A stretch of 64,000 nt of DNA from the NCBI GenBank assembly GCA_964418695.1, contig CAYQMN010000004.1, positions 156,358-220,357 of the forward strand, read 5' to 3'. Made by a program: the position numbers and the translations under genes. How positions within the stretch are numbered: position 1 is the stretch's first letter; each line of letters opens with the position of its first letter. Below, one piece after another: positions 36,062 to 43,461 of this stretch. Origin of the DNA: Prado023 sp964418695 (GTDB taxonomy: Bacteria; Actinomycetota; Actinomycetes; S36-B12; CAIYMF01). The notes beneath the pieces were generated by a model. The model saw nothing but the letters and a program-made list of their open reading frames with translations, was not told the origin of the DNA and did not search any database.

Positions 36062-37060
36062 GTGAAGCATCGACGTCTGGGCAGCAGCGGTCTGTGGGTC
36101 AGCGAGATCGCCTACGGCAATTGGCTGACGCACGCGTCGCAGGTCGCCGAGGACGCCGCGGCGGCGTGCGTGCGGGCCGCACTGGAGGCGGGGATCACCA
36201 CCTTCGACACCGCGGACGCCTACGCCAAGACCGCCGCGGAGAGCGTGCTGGGCCGGGCGCTGGCCGGGCAGCGGCGCGAGGGCCTGGAGATCATGACCAA
36301 GGTGTACTGGCCGACCGGGCCGGGCGCCAACGACCGCGGGCTGTCCCGCAAGCACATCGTCGAGTCCTGCAATGCCTCGCTGCGCCGGCTGCAGACCGAT
36401 CACATCGACGTCTACCAGGCCCACCGGTTCGACCACTTCACGCCGCTGGCCGAGACGCTGACCGCCTTCGACGACCTGGTCCGGGCCGGCAAGATCCTCT
36501 ACGTCGGCGTCTCGGAGTGGCGGGCCGAGGAGATCCGCGAGGCGCTGCGGCTGGCCGAGGAGCTGGGGCTGCACCGGATCGTGTCCAACCAGCCGCAGTA
36601 CTCCGCGCTCTACCGGGTGATCGAGGCCGAGGTCGTGCCCGCCTGCGAGGAGGCCGGGATCGGCCAGGTCGTCTGGTCGCCGATGGCCCAGGGCGTGCTG
36701 AGCGGCAAGTACCTGCCCGGGCAGCCCCCGCCCGCCGGCAGCCGGGCGACCGCGGCCAGTGGCGCGTCGGCGATCCGGCGCTGGCTCGACGACGACGTGC
36801 TGACCCGGGTCCAGGGGTTGCGACCGCTGGCCGAGCAGGCGGGCCTGACGATGCCGCAGCTCGCGATCGCCTGGGTTCTCGGGAACCCGAGCGTCTCGGC
36901 GGCGATCGTCGGCGCGTCGCGCCCCGAGCAGCTGCGTGACACGGTGGCCGCCAGTGGCGTCGTGCTCGACGACGACCTGCGCCAGGCGATCGACGACGTG
37001 CTCGGTGACGCGGTGCTGCGCGACCCGGCCCTCACGTCCTCCCCCGCCGAGCGCCCCTAG
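36062..37060 (+). CDS. Aldo/keto reductase, potassium-channel beta-subunit-like
   Basis: 332 residues. The NADPH-dependent reductase tetrad is intact: D49, Y54, K80 and H121 (FDTADAYAK, EIMTKVYW, VYQAHRFD). The layout and the sequence WSPMAQGVLSGKYLPG match the AKR subfamily of bacterial Kv-beta homologues. The substrate is unknown, probably an aldehyde. Start is the GTG at 36062, ten codons downstream of another possible start, chosen for the promoter spacing and the family N-terminus KHRRLGSSGLWVSE. Confidence 0.9.
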   Translation: MKHRRLGSSGLWVSEIAYGNWLTHASQVAEDAAAACVRAALEAGITTFDTADAYAKTAAESVLGRALAGQRREGLEIMTKVYWPTGPGANDRGLSRKHIVESCNASLRRLQTDHIDVYQAHRFDHFTPLAETLTAFDDLVRAGKILYVGVSEWRAEEIREALRLAEELGLHRIVSNQPQYSALYRVIEAEVVPACEEAGIGQVVWSPMAQGVLSGKYLPGQPPPAGSRATAASGASAIRRWLDDDVLTRVQGLRPLAEQAGLTMPQLAIAWVLGNPSVSAAIVGASRPEQLRDTVAASGVVLDDDLRQAIDDVLGDAVLRDPALTSSPAERP

Positions 37061-37131
37061 CGCAGTACCCCGACGCCAGTACTCGAGCCGACCGCCGTGC
37101 CCCGCGCCGGCCCCCGCAGTGAGGATGAGAC

Positions 37132-37344
37132 ATGGGATGGACCTGGCAGCTGGCCACACAGCCCGGCGTGGACCCGGCAAGCGTCGAGGGGCAGCCCGCC
37201 GGCGGCTTCCCGAGCCAGTCGGAGGCCGAGTCGTGGGTCGGCGAGGTGTGGCGCGACCTGCTCGACGCCGGGGTGGACTCGGTCACGCTGTTCGAGGACG
37301 GCCGGCGGGTCTACGGGCCGATGAGCCTGCACGAGAGCAGCTGA
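37132..37344 (+). CDS. Conserved 70-residue actinobacterial protein
   Basis: MGWTWQLAT at the start, FPSQSEAESWVGEVWRDLL in the middle and GRRVYGPMSLH at the end. These stretches are strongly conserved in a small protein family common in actinomycetes. It is acidic, soluble and has no Cys or membrane segment. No function is known. It stands alone between the aldo/keto reductase and the cobalamin riboswitch. Confidence 0.75.
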   Translation: MGWTWQLATQPGVDPASVEGQPAGGFPSQSEAESWVGEVWRDLLDAGVDSVTLFEDGRRVYGPMSLHESS

Positions 37345-37415
37345 GCCGACTCCGAGGACGGCCGCATGAGGCGCGATCCCGGTCCGCGCCGCACTGGTCC
37401 GACCAGCGGCCGGCA

Positions 37416-37540
37416 GTGCTCCGGCGTCGCGTAGACTGCGCAGCGCACGAACAACCGCAGTCTGAAGTCCAGGGGAAGCCGGTGCGATTCCGGCGCTGTC
37501 CCGCAACCGTGAGCCGCCCTCGGGCGACGAGTCGGAGCAC
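37416..37540 (+). ncRNA. Cobalamin (adenosylcobalamin-type) riboswitch aptamer
   Basis: The conserved core GGGGAAGCCGGTGCGATTCC and GCTGTCCCGCAACCGTGA is unmistakable (about 37473-37512). The closing stem P1 pairs GTGCTCCG (37416-37423) with CGGAGCAC (37533-37540). Between lie the expected arms. Binding of cobalamin should switch the downstream operon off. It precedes the secreted protein and ECF transporter genes, which fixes their link to corrinoid uptake. Confidence 0.95.
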
Positions 37541-37551
37541 CTGGCGGACTG

Positions 37552-37587
37552 GGGCTCCCATACCGTCCGAGGACGACGGTGGAGCCC
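37552..37587 (+). promoter_or_regulatory. Riboswitch expression-platform hairpin
   Basis: GGGCTCC pairs with GGAGCCC and, inside it, ACCGTC with GACGGT, forming a long stem. It lies between the aptamer and the first gene, 65 nt before the start codon. No T-run follows, so control may be through folding that reaches the ribosome-binding site rather than by intrinsic termination. Confidence 0.55.
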
Positions 37588-37652
37588 GGAACCGCGGCCC
37601 CAGGGCCGTCGACCGGATCCACCTCACCCGGGCCTGATCGAGAGGCTTGCAG

Positions 37653-38432
37653 GTGACCACCCACCACAATTCGCGCACGAGCGCTCCCTCCCGCACGACC
37701 CTTCCCGCGCGCGTCACGTTCCTCGCGCTGGCCGCCGCCGCTCTGGCACTTGCCCTCGTGAGCTCCCTGGCCTTGGCCAGCCCGGCTGCTGCCGCCTCCT
37801 ACCGCTACTGGGGCTACTTCCAGGGCGCCACGGGCACCTGGGAGTTCGCCCAGACCGGTCCCGACGACTACAAGGTGGTCGACCAGGACGTCCAGGGCTA
37901 CCGGTTCGGAATCTCCTCGGAGACCTCGACACCCAAGCCGGACAACGCGCCCGACTTCGCGACGCTGTGCCCGAGCCTGGCCGCGACGCCGGCGCCGGCT
38001 GGCCAGCTGCGCGTCGCGGTCGTCATCGACTCGGGCTTCGCCGCCGATGCCCCCACGGGGCAGACCCCGCCGGCCGACACCATCGGCTGCGTGACTGTGC
38101 CCAGCGGCAGCACCGGAACGCAGGCCCTGACCGCGACCGCCACGGTGGGCCAGACCAACGGGCTGGTGTGCTCGATCAACGGGTACCCGACCGAGGAGTG
38201 CGGCGCTGCGGTGTCCGACGAGGACGCCGCGGCGGCGGCGACGGCCAGCGCCACCGAGTCCGCCAATCCGGCGACTCCGGTGAGCGCCGAGGCGCCGAGC
38301 GCGGCCCCGACCGACACGAGCCCGGGCTCCTCCGCGGTCCCCTTCCTCGTCGGCGGGGCGGTCGTCGTGATCCTGCTGGTCGTCCTGATCGTCGCGTCCC
38401 GGCGCAAGCGCGCAGCGGCCGACGCCGACTGA
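37653..38432 (+). CDS. Riboswitch-controlled secreted protein anchored by a C-terminal helix
   Basis: 259 residues. N-terminal signal peptide (hydrophobic 22-48, cleavage near PAAAA-SY). The exposed part begins SYRYWGYFQGATGTWEFAQTG, has paired Cys residues (C in FATLCPS, TIGCVTV, GLVCSIN and TEECGAA), and is followed by an Ala/Thr/Ser-rich linker and one membrane helix (about 228-250) with a basic end RRKRAAAD. GTG at 37653 has GAGAGG 7 nt upstream. First gene of the B12 operon. Likely a surface corrinoid-binding or docking protein for the ECF transporter, by context only. Confidence 0.75.
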   Translation: MTTHHNSRTSAPSRTTLPARVTFLALAAAALALALVSSLALASPAAAASYRYWGYFQGATGTWEFAQTGPDDYKVVDQDVQGYRFGISSETSTPKPDNAPDFATLCPSLAATPAPAGQLRVAVVIDSGFAADAPTGQTPPADTIGCVTVPSGSTGTQALTATATVGQTNGLVCSINGYPTEECGAAVSDEDAAAAATASATESANPATPVSAEAPSAAPTDTSPGSSAVPFLVGGAVVVILLVVLIVASRRKRAAADAD

Positions 38433-38469
38433 CCCGGACACCGGCTCCGATCTGACTCACCCTGAGCCC

Positions 38470-39639
38470 ATGCCCACCACGACGCGCACCCCGGCCCGCT
38501 CGCGGCCGGACCTGGAGCGGCTCCCGCGCAGCCTGCATCCGGTCGCGTGGTGGGTGTGGGCGCTGGGTCTGATGGTGGCCGCGGCCCGGACCCTCAACCC
38601 GCTGCTCCTGGTGGCGATCCTGGGCGTCCTGTACGCCGTGGTCGTCGCGCGCCGGCCGGCTGCAGCCTGGGCCGGAGCCTTCTCCGCGGCGCTGCGGCTG
38701 GGGCTGGTGGTGGTGGTCCTGCGCACGATCCTGCAGATGGTGTTCGGTGCCGCGGTCGGCCTGGAGGTCGCCTTCACACTGCCCTCGGTCACTCTGCCGG
38801 ATTGGATGGCCGGCGTGCGGCTGGGCGGTCAGGTGACCTGGGGCGGGCTGCTGCTCGGCTTCTGCGACGGCCTGCGGCTGGCCGTGATGATCGCCTGCGC
38901 CGGGGCCGCCAACTCGCTGGCCGCCCCGAGCCGACTGCTGCGCTCGGTGCCCGCCGCGCTCTACGAGGTGGGGGTGGCCGTGGTGGTCGCGCTGACGTTC
39001 GCGCCGCATCTGCTCGCCGATGCCCGGCGGGTCAGCGCTGCCCGGCGGCTGCGCGGGCACGACGAGGGCTGGGTGCGCGGGTTCGCCCGGGCCGGCGGTC
39101 CGGTGCTGGACGGCGGGCTGGAGCGCTCGATCCAGCTCGCGGCGGCGATGGACAGCCGCGGATACGGCCGGGCCGGGGAGGTCAGCGACCGGGAGCGGCG
39201 CCTGCAGGTCAGCGTGCTGCTGCTCGGGATGGTCGGGGTCCTGGTCGGCATGTACGGCCTGTTCGACGAGGCCGCGCCGCCGTGGCTGGGCTGGCCCTCG
39301 GTGCTCCTGGGCGCGCTGATCGCCGTCGCGGGACTGCGCTTCGCCGGCCGGCGCAGCATCCGCAGCGCCTACCGGCCGGACCCGTGGTCGTGGCCGGAGT
39401 GGCTCACCGCCGGCTCGGGTGTGCTGGCCGCCGCGGTCTTCGCCCTGTCCGCCAGCGGGCCGCTCGGGGTCCTGGTCACCCCGCTCACGTGGCCCAAGGC
39501 GCCCCTGCTCCCGCTCGCGGCGATCCTGCTCGCGGCGGGGCCGGCCCTGTGGACCCCGCCGCTGCCGGGGGCCGCCGCGCGGCCGGCCAGCACCCAGCCG
39601 GCCGCACACTCGGGCGGCGCACGGGAGGGACGCTCATGA
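38470..39639 (+). CDS. cbiQ: ECF transporter transmembrane (T) component
   Basis: 389 residues, eight or more membrane segments. The conserved T-component coupling motif appears as AMDSRGYGR near residue 231, and the second coupling helix region is around RRLRGHDEGW. It links ATPases to the S component for uptake. Longer than usual T components (about 260), with a C-terminal extension of further membrane helices and a Pro/Ala tail. Its stop overlaps the ATPase start (ATGA). Confidence 0.9.
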   Translation: MPTTTRTPARSRPDLERLPRSLHPVAWWVWALGLMVAAARTLNPLLLVAILGVLYAVVVARRPAAAWAGAFSAALRLGLVVVVLRTILQMVFGAAVGLEVAFTLPSVTLPDWMAGVRLGGQVTWGGLLLGFCDGLRLAVMIACAGAANSLAAPSRLLRSVPAALYEVGVAVVVALTFAPHLLADARRVSAARRLRGHDEGWVRGFARAGGPVLDGGLERSIQLAAAMDSRGYGRAGEVSDRERRLQVSVLLLGMVGVLVGMYGLFDEAAPPWLGWPSVLLGALIAVAGLRFAGRRSIRSAYRPDPWSWPEWLTAGSGVLAAAVFALSASGPLGVLVTPLTWPKAPLLPLAAILLAAGPALWTPPLPGAAARPASTQPAAHSGGAREGRS

Positions 39640-41279
39640 ACGCCGTCGAGTTCCGGGCCGTGTCCGTGCACTACAAGGACGCGCCCGCGCCGACCATCTG
39701 CGAGGTCGACCTGGCGATCCCCGAGGGCGAGCTGGTGCTGGTCGTCGGGCGGACCGGCTCGGGCAAGTCCACGTTCCTGCGCTGCATCAACGGGCTGGTC
39801 CCCCACTTCACCGGCGGGACGCTCTACGGCCAGGTGCTCGTCGACGGCCGGGAGACCCGCACACATCCGCCCCGCGAGCTGGCCGACGTGGTCGGGATGG
39901 TCGGCCAGGATCCGGTCGCCGGGTTCGTGGCCGAGATCGTCGAGGACGAGCTGGCCTACGGGATGGAGTGTCTGGGCGTGCCGCCGGACACGATGCGCCG
40001 ACGGGTCGAGGAGACGCTGGACCTGCTGGGGCTGGCCGACCTGCGCCAGCGGGCCCTCGTCAGCCTCTCCGGCGGCGAGCGTCAGCGGGTCGCGATCGGC
40101 GCGGCGCTCACCACCCATCCGCAGGTGCTGGTCCTGGACGAGCCGACGTCCGCGTTGGATCCGGGCGCCGCCGAGGAGGTGCTGGCCGCCCTGCAGCGGC
40201 TGGTCCACGACCTGGGCATGACGGTGATCCTGGCCGAGCACCGGCTCGAGCGGGTGGTGCAGTACGCCGACCGGGTGCTCGTGGTGGAGGACGGCCGGGT
40301 GACTCAGGGCGACCCCGCACAGATGATGGTGGCCGCACCCGTCGCCCCGCCCGTGGTGGAGCTCGGCCGGCTCGCGGGCTGGTCGCCGCTCCCCCTGTCC
40401 GTGCGCGACGCCCGCCGGGCCGCGGCCCCCCTGCGGGCGCGGCTGCGCGCGGTCGCGCCTGCGGCCGAGGTCGCGACCGCCGGTCCGGCGTCGAGCAGCC
40501 GCGGCGTGCCCGCCGATCCGGGAACCGTCGCGGTGAGCAAGCTGACCGCCGGCTACCCGCGGGTGCCGGTGCTGCGCAGCGTCGAGCTGACCCTGGGCCG
40601 GGGCGAGGTGGTCGCCGTCATGGGCCGCAACGGCGCCGGCAAGTCCACCCTGCTCGGATGTCTGGCCGGGATGCGGTCCCCGGCCTCGGGCACGGTGCGG
40701 GTCGGGGGCAAGGACCCCCGGCAGCTGTCCGGCCCCGGTCTCATCAGCGCGGTCGGGCTGGTTCCGCAGGATCCGGCCGACCTGCTCTACGCCACCAGCG
40801 TCGGGCGCGAGCTGGCCGACGCCGACTCCACCGCCGGGGTGCCCGCGGGGACCGCGGCGCAGGTGCTGGCCCAGCTGTACCCGGGGATCGACGAGCGGGC
40901 GCATCCGCGCGACCTGTCCGAGGGGCAGCGACTCGCGCTGGCACTGGCGGTCGTGCTGGCCGCACGCCCGCCGGTCCTGCTGCTCGATGAGCCGACGCGG
41001 GGCCTGGACTACGGCGCCAAGCGGCGACTGGTCGACCTCCTGGACCGGTTGCGCGACGAGGAGCACACCGTGCTGCTGGCCACGCACGACGTCGAGCTGG
41101 TGGCCGAGGTCGCCACTCGGGTCGTCGTCATCGCCGAGGGCGAGGTGGTCGCCGACGGACCCACCGCGCACGTCGTGCGCGGGTCGCCGCTGTTCGCGCC
41201 CCAGGTGGCCAAGATCCTCACCCCGCAGCCCTGGCTCACCGTGGGCCAGGTCCGCCATGCGCTGGCGATGTCCGGATGA
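39636..41279 (+). CDS. cbiO: ECF transporter fused A-A' ATPase
   Basis: 547 residues with two ABC ATPase halves in one chain. Half 1: Walker A GRTGSGKST (38-46), signature LSGGERQR (144-151), Walker B VLVLDEP (164-170). Half 2: Walker A GRNGAGKST (330-338), signature LSEGQRLAL (428-436), Walker B VLLLDEP (447-453). The two halves replace separate EcfA and EcfA' subunits. ATGA overlaps with the T and S genes show one translation unit. Fused A-A' forms are known in actinobacterial ECF systems. Confidence 0.93.
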   Translation: MNAVEFRAVSVHYKDAPAPTICEVDLAIPEGELVLVVGRTGSGKSTFLRCINGLVPHFTGGTLYGQVLVDGRETRTHPPRELADVVGMVGQDPVAGFVAEIVEDELAYGMECLGVPPDTMRRRVEETLDLLGLADLRQRALVSLSGGERQRVAIGAALTTHPQVLVLDEPTSALDPGAAEEVLAALQRLVHDLGMTVILAEHRLERVVQYADRVLVVEDGRVTQGDPAQMMVAAPVAPPVVELGRLAGWSPLPLSVRDARRAAAPLRARLRAVAPAAEVATAGPASSSRGVPADPGTVAVSKLTAGYPRVPVLRSVELTLGRGEVVAVMGRNGAGKSTLLGCLAGMRSPASGTVRVGGKDPRQLSGPGLISAVGLVPQDPADLLYATSVGRELADADSTAGVPAGTAAQVLAQLYPGIDERAHPRDLSEGQRLALALAVVLAARPPVLLLDEPTRGLDYGAKRRLVDLLDRLRDEEHTVLLATHDVELVAEVATRVVVIAEGEVVADGPTAHVVRGSPLFAPQVAKILTPQPWLTVGQVRHALAMSG

Positions 41280-42079
41280 GCGTCTCGGCGATCCCGCTGT
41301 CGCGGCGCAGCTCCGCGGCGATCCTTGCCACGAGCGTCGTCGGGGTGCTGGCCTTCACCTGGCCGATGCTCGCCCCGCAGGGTTCGCAGATCCTGGCCCA
41401 CGCCAGCGACGCGCCCTTCCTGTTCGGGATGCTCGTCCCGCTGCTGCTCGTGGTCACCCTGAGCCTGCTCGGCGACGGCGCGATGGGCGCCAAGGCGGTC
41501 GCGTTGATCGGGCTGCTCGCGGCCACCGCCGCGGCGCTGCGCACGATCGGTGCCGGGTTCGCGGGGCTGGAGCCGATCTGGATCGTGATCGTGCTGGGCG
41601 CCTACGCCCTGGGCGCGGGGTTCGGCTTCGTCCTGGGGCCGGTGTGCATGGTCGCGTCGGCGCTGCTCACCGGCGGGATCGGCCCGTGGCTGCCGTTCCA
41701 GATGATCGGAGCGGCATGGGTCGGGCTGGGGGCGGGGCTGCTGGCCGGGCGCCTGCCCGCACGGGTGGAGATCCCCCTGCTCACCTGCTACTCGGTGATC
41801 GCGGCAGTGCTCTACGGCTGGCTGCTCAACCTGTGGTTCTGGCCCACGACGACGAACCTGCCCGAGGCGATGGCGTTCGACCCGACCGCCACCTGGAGCG
41901 AGAACCTGCAGCACTGGATCACGTTCAACCTGACCACCTCCATGGGCTACGATGTGCCGCGGGCGGTGGTGACCGCAGTGCTGCTCCTGACGCTCGGGGC
42001 CCGGGTGCTGGCCTCCCTGCGCCGAGTCAGCCGGGTCGCGGCGTTCGACGCCTCCCCTGCCTTCGCCGAGGCCACCTGA
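41276..42079 (+). CDS. ECF transporter substrate-specific (S) component, probably for a corrinoid
   Basis: 267 residues, six or more membrane helices. Features include a helix APFLFGMLVPLLLVVTLSLLG, a Gly-rich helix GFGFVLGPVCMVASALLTGG typical of S components, and FQMIGAAWVGLGAG. No known metal-binding N-terminal HxH motif of CbiM is present, so cobalt transport is unlikely. The riboswitch and the nucleotide-loop genes behind it point to cobalamin or cobinamide. The CbrT family is a possible match. Overlaps both neighbours (ATGA, TGATG). Confidence 0.82.
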   Translation: MSVSAIPLSRRSSAAILATSVVGVLAFTWPMLAPQGSQILAHASDAPFLFGMLVPLLLVVTLSLLGDGAMGAKAVALIGLLAATAAALRTIGAGFAGLEPIWIVIVLGAYALGAGFGFVLGPVCMVASALLTGGIGPWLPFQMIGAAWVGLGAGLLAGRLPARVEIPLLTCYSVIAAVLYGWLLNLWFWPTTTNLPEAMAFDPTATWSENLQHWITFNLTTSMGYDVPRAVVTAVLLLTLGARVLASLRRVSRVAAFDASPAFAEAT

Positions 42080-43461
42080 TGCGGGTGCGCCTCCTCGGCA
42101 CCGGCAGCGCGGACCGGCTGCCCAACCCGTGGTGCGCCTGCGCCCGGTGCACGGCCGCGCGGGCAACCGGGGAGCACCGCAATCGGACCAGCGCGCTGGT
42201 CGACGATGTGCTGCTGGTCGATCCCGGGCCGGATGCCGGGTCCGGCGGCGTCGACCTGCACCGGGTGCGGACCGTGCTGGTCACGCACGCCCACCCGGAT
42301 CATCTGGACCCCGCGTTCCTGCTCGCGTGGGCCTGGGCGGGCGCCGAGCCGCTGGTGGTGGCCGGGCCGGCCGAGGCACTCGACCAGTGCCGGCCGTGGG
42401 TCGGTCCGGGGGCGCCGGTCGAGTTCCGGGAGCTGGTCGCCGGCGACGTCCTGGAGACAGCCACGCACCGGATCCGCGCGCTGTCCGCGGCGCACTCCAC
42501 CACCGGCGGGCGCGACCACGACGGGACCGCGCTGCTGTTCGAGGTGACCTCCGACGCGCGGCTGCTCTACGCGACGGACACCGCGGCGCTCCCCTTCCCG
42601 GAGCTGTCCGGGCCGTACGACCTGGTGCTGCTCGAGCTGTCGTTCGGCGAGGCGACCACGCACGGCACGGCCCATCTGGACCTGCCGACGTTCGGTCACG
42701 AGGTCGCGGGGCTGCGCTCGGGTGGGCAGCTGGCCGAAGGGGCGCAGGTGGTGGCCGTCCATCTGTCCCACCACACGCCCGCCGACCTGCTTGATCGGCT
42801 GGCCGCTGTGGGCGCGCGGGTGGTCCCGGACGGGACAGTCCTGCGCGCTGGGGTCGGGGCCGGGGACGCTGGGTACGCCGAGCCTGGCCACGCCGGGCGT
42901 CCGGGTCGTCGGCTGCTGGTCACCGGCGGCGCCCGCTCGGGCAAGAGCCGGCGGGCCGAGTCGCTGGCGGCCGGGCGAGCGAACGTCACGTATGTGGCCA
43001 CCGCGCCGGCGTATCCGGACGACCCGGCGTGGCAGGCCCGGATCGCGGCGCACCGCGACCGCCGACCGCCCGAGTGGGAGGTGCGCGAGACCGCAGACCT
43101 GCCCGCGACGCTGGCCGCCGCCGACCCGGATGGGCTGGTGCTCGTCGACTGCCTGACTCTCTGGCTCTCCCGGCTGATCGACGACGCCGGGACGTGGGAC
43201 GACGCCGAACGCGCCGAAGCCGCCCGGCTCGCGGGAACGGCCGCGCTGACCGAGGCCCTGGCCGACTGCCCGGCTGACGTCATCCTGGTGACCAACGAGA
43301 TCGGCGACGGGATCGTCCCGCACACCGCGTCCGGACGGCTGTTCCGTGACCTCCTGGGCGCGCTCAACGTGGCAGTGGCCGCCATGTGCGACGACGTCGA
43401 GCTCGTGACCTGCGGAATCCCGCGAACTCTGAAAGGCGCGCCATGGCCGACCCCGAGCTGA
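42079..43461 (+). CDS. cobU: PhnP-like metallo-beta-lactamase domain fused to CobU
   Basis: 460 residues. Residues 1-270 are an MBL-fold hydrolase: the CACARC zinc knuckle (19-24) is as in PhnP, THAHPDHLD (69-77) gives the catalytic H70, H72, D74, H75, and later metal ligands are in AAHSTTGG (138-145) and YATDT. Residues 278-460 are adenosylcobinamide kinase/guanylyltransferase with P-loop GGARSGKS (283-290), VLVDCLTLWL and VTNEIGDGIVP. CobU phosphorylates cobinamide and attaches GMP. The MBL part may supply a phosphatase or phosphodiesterase step of the same pathway; this is inference. Confidence 0.9.
   Translation: MRVRLLGTGSADRLPNPWCACARCTAARATGEHRNRTSALVDDVLLVDPGPDAGSGGVDLHRVRTVLVTHAHPDHLDPAFLLAWAWAGAEPLVVAGPAEALDQCRPWVGPGAPVEFRELVAGDVLETATHRIRALSAAHSTTGGRDHDGTALLFEVTSDARLLYATDTAALPFPELSGPYDLVLLELSFGEATTHGTAHLDLPTFGHEVAGLRSGGQLAEGAQVVAVHLSHHTPADLLDRLAAVGARVVPDGTVLRAGVGAGDAGYAEPGHAGRPGRRLLVTGGARSGKSRRAESLAAGRANVTYVATAPAYPDDPAWQARIAAHRDRRPPEWEVRETADLPATLAAADPDGLVLVDCLTLWLSRLIDDAGTWDDAERAEAARLAGTAALTEALADCPADVILVTNEIGDGIVPHTASGRLFRDLLGALNVAVAAMCDDVELVTCGIPRTLKGAPWPTPS

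Noticed and set aside
37345..37415. Search for a tRNA or other RNA gene ahead of the riboswitch and elsewhere in the window
   Set aside because: No cloverleaf, T-loop or rRNA-like sequence was recognised. Only the cobalamin riboswitch is supported.
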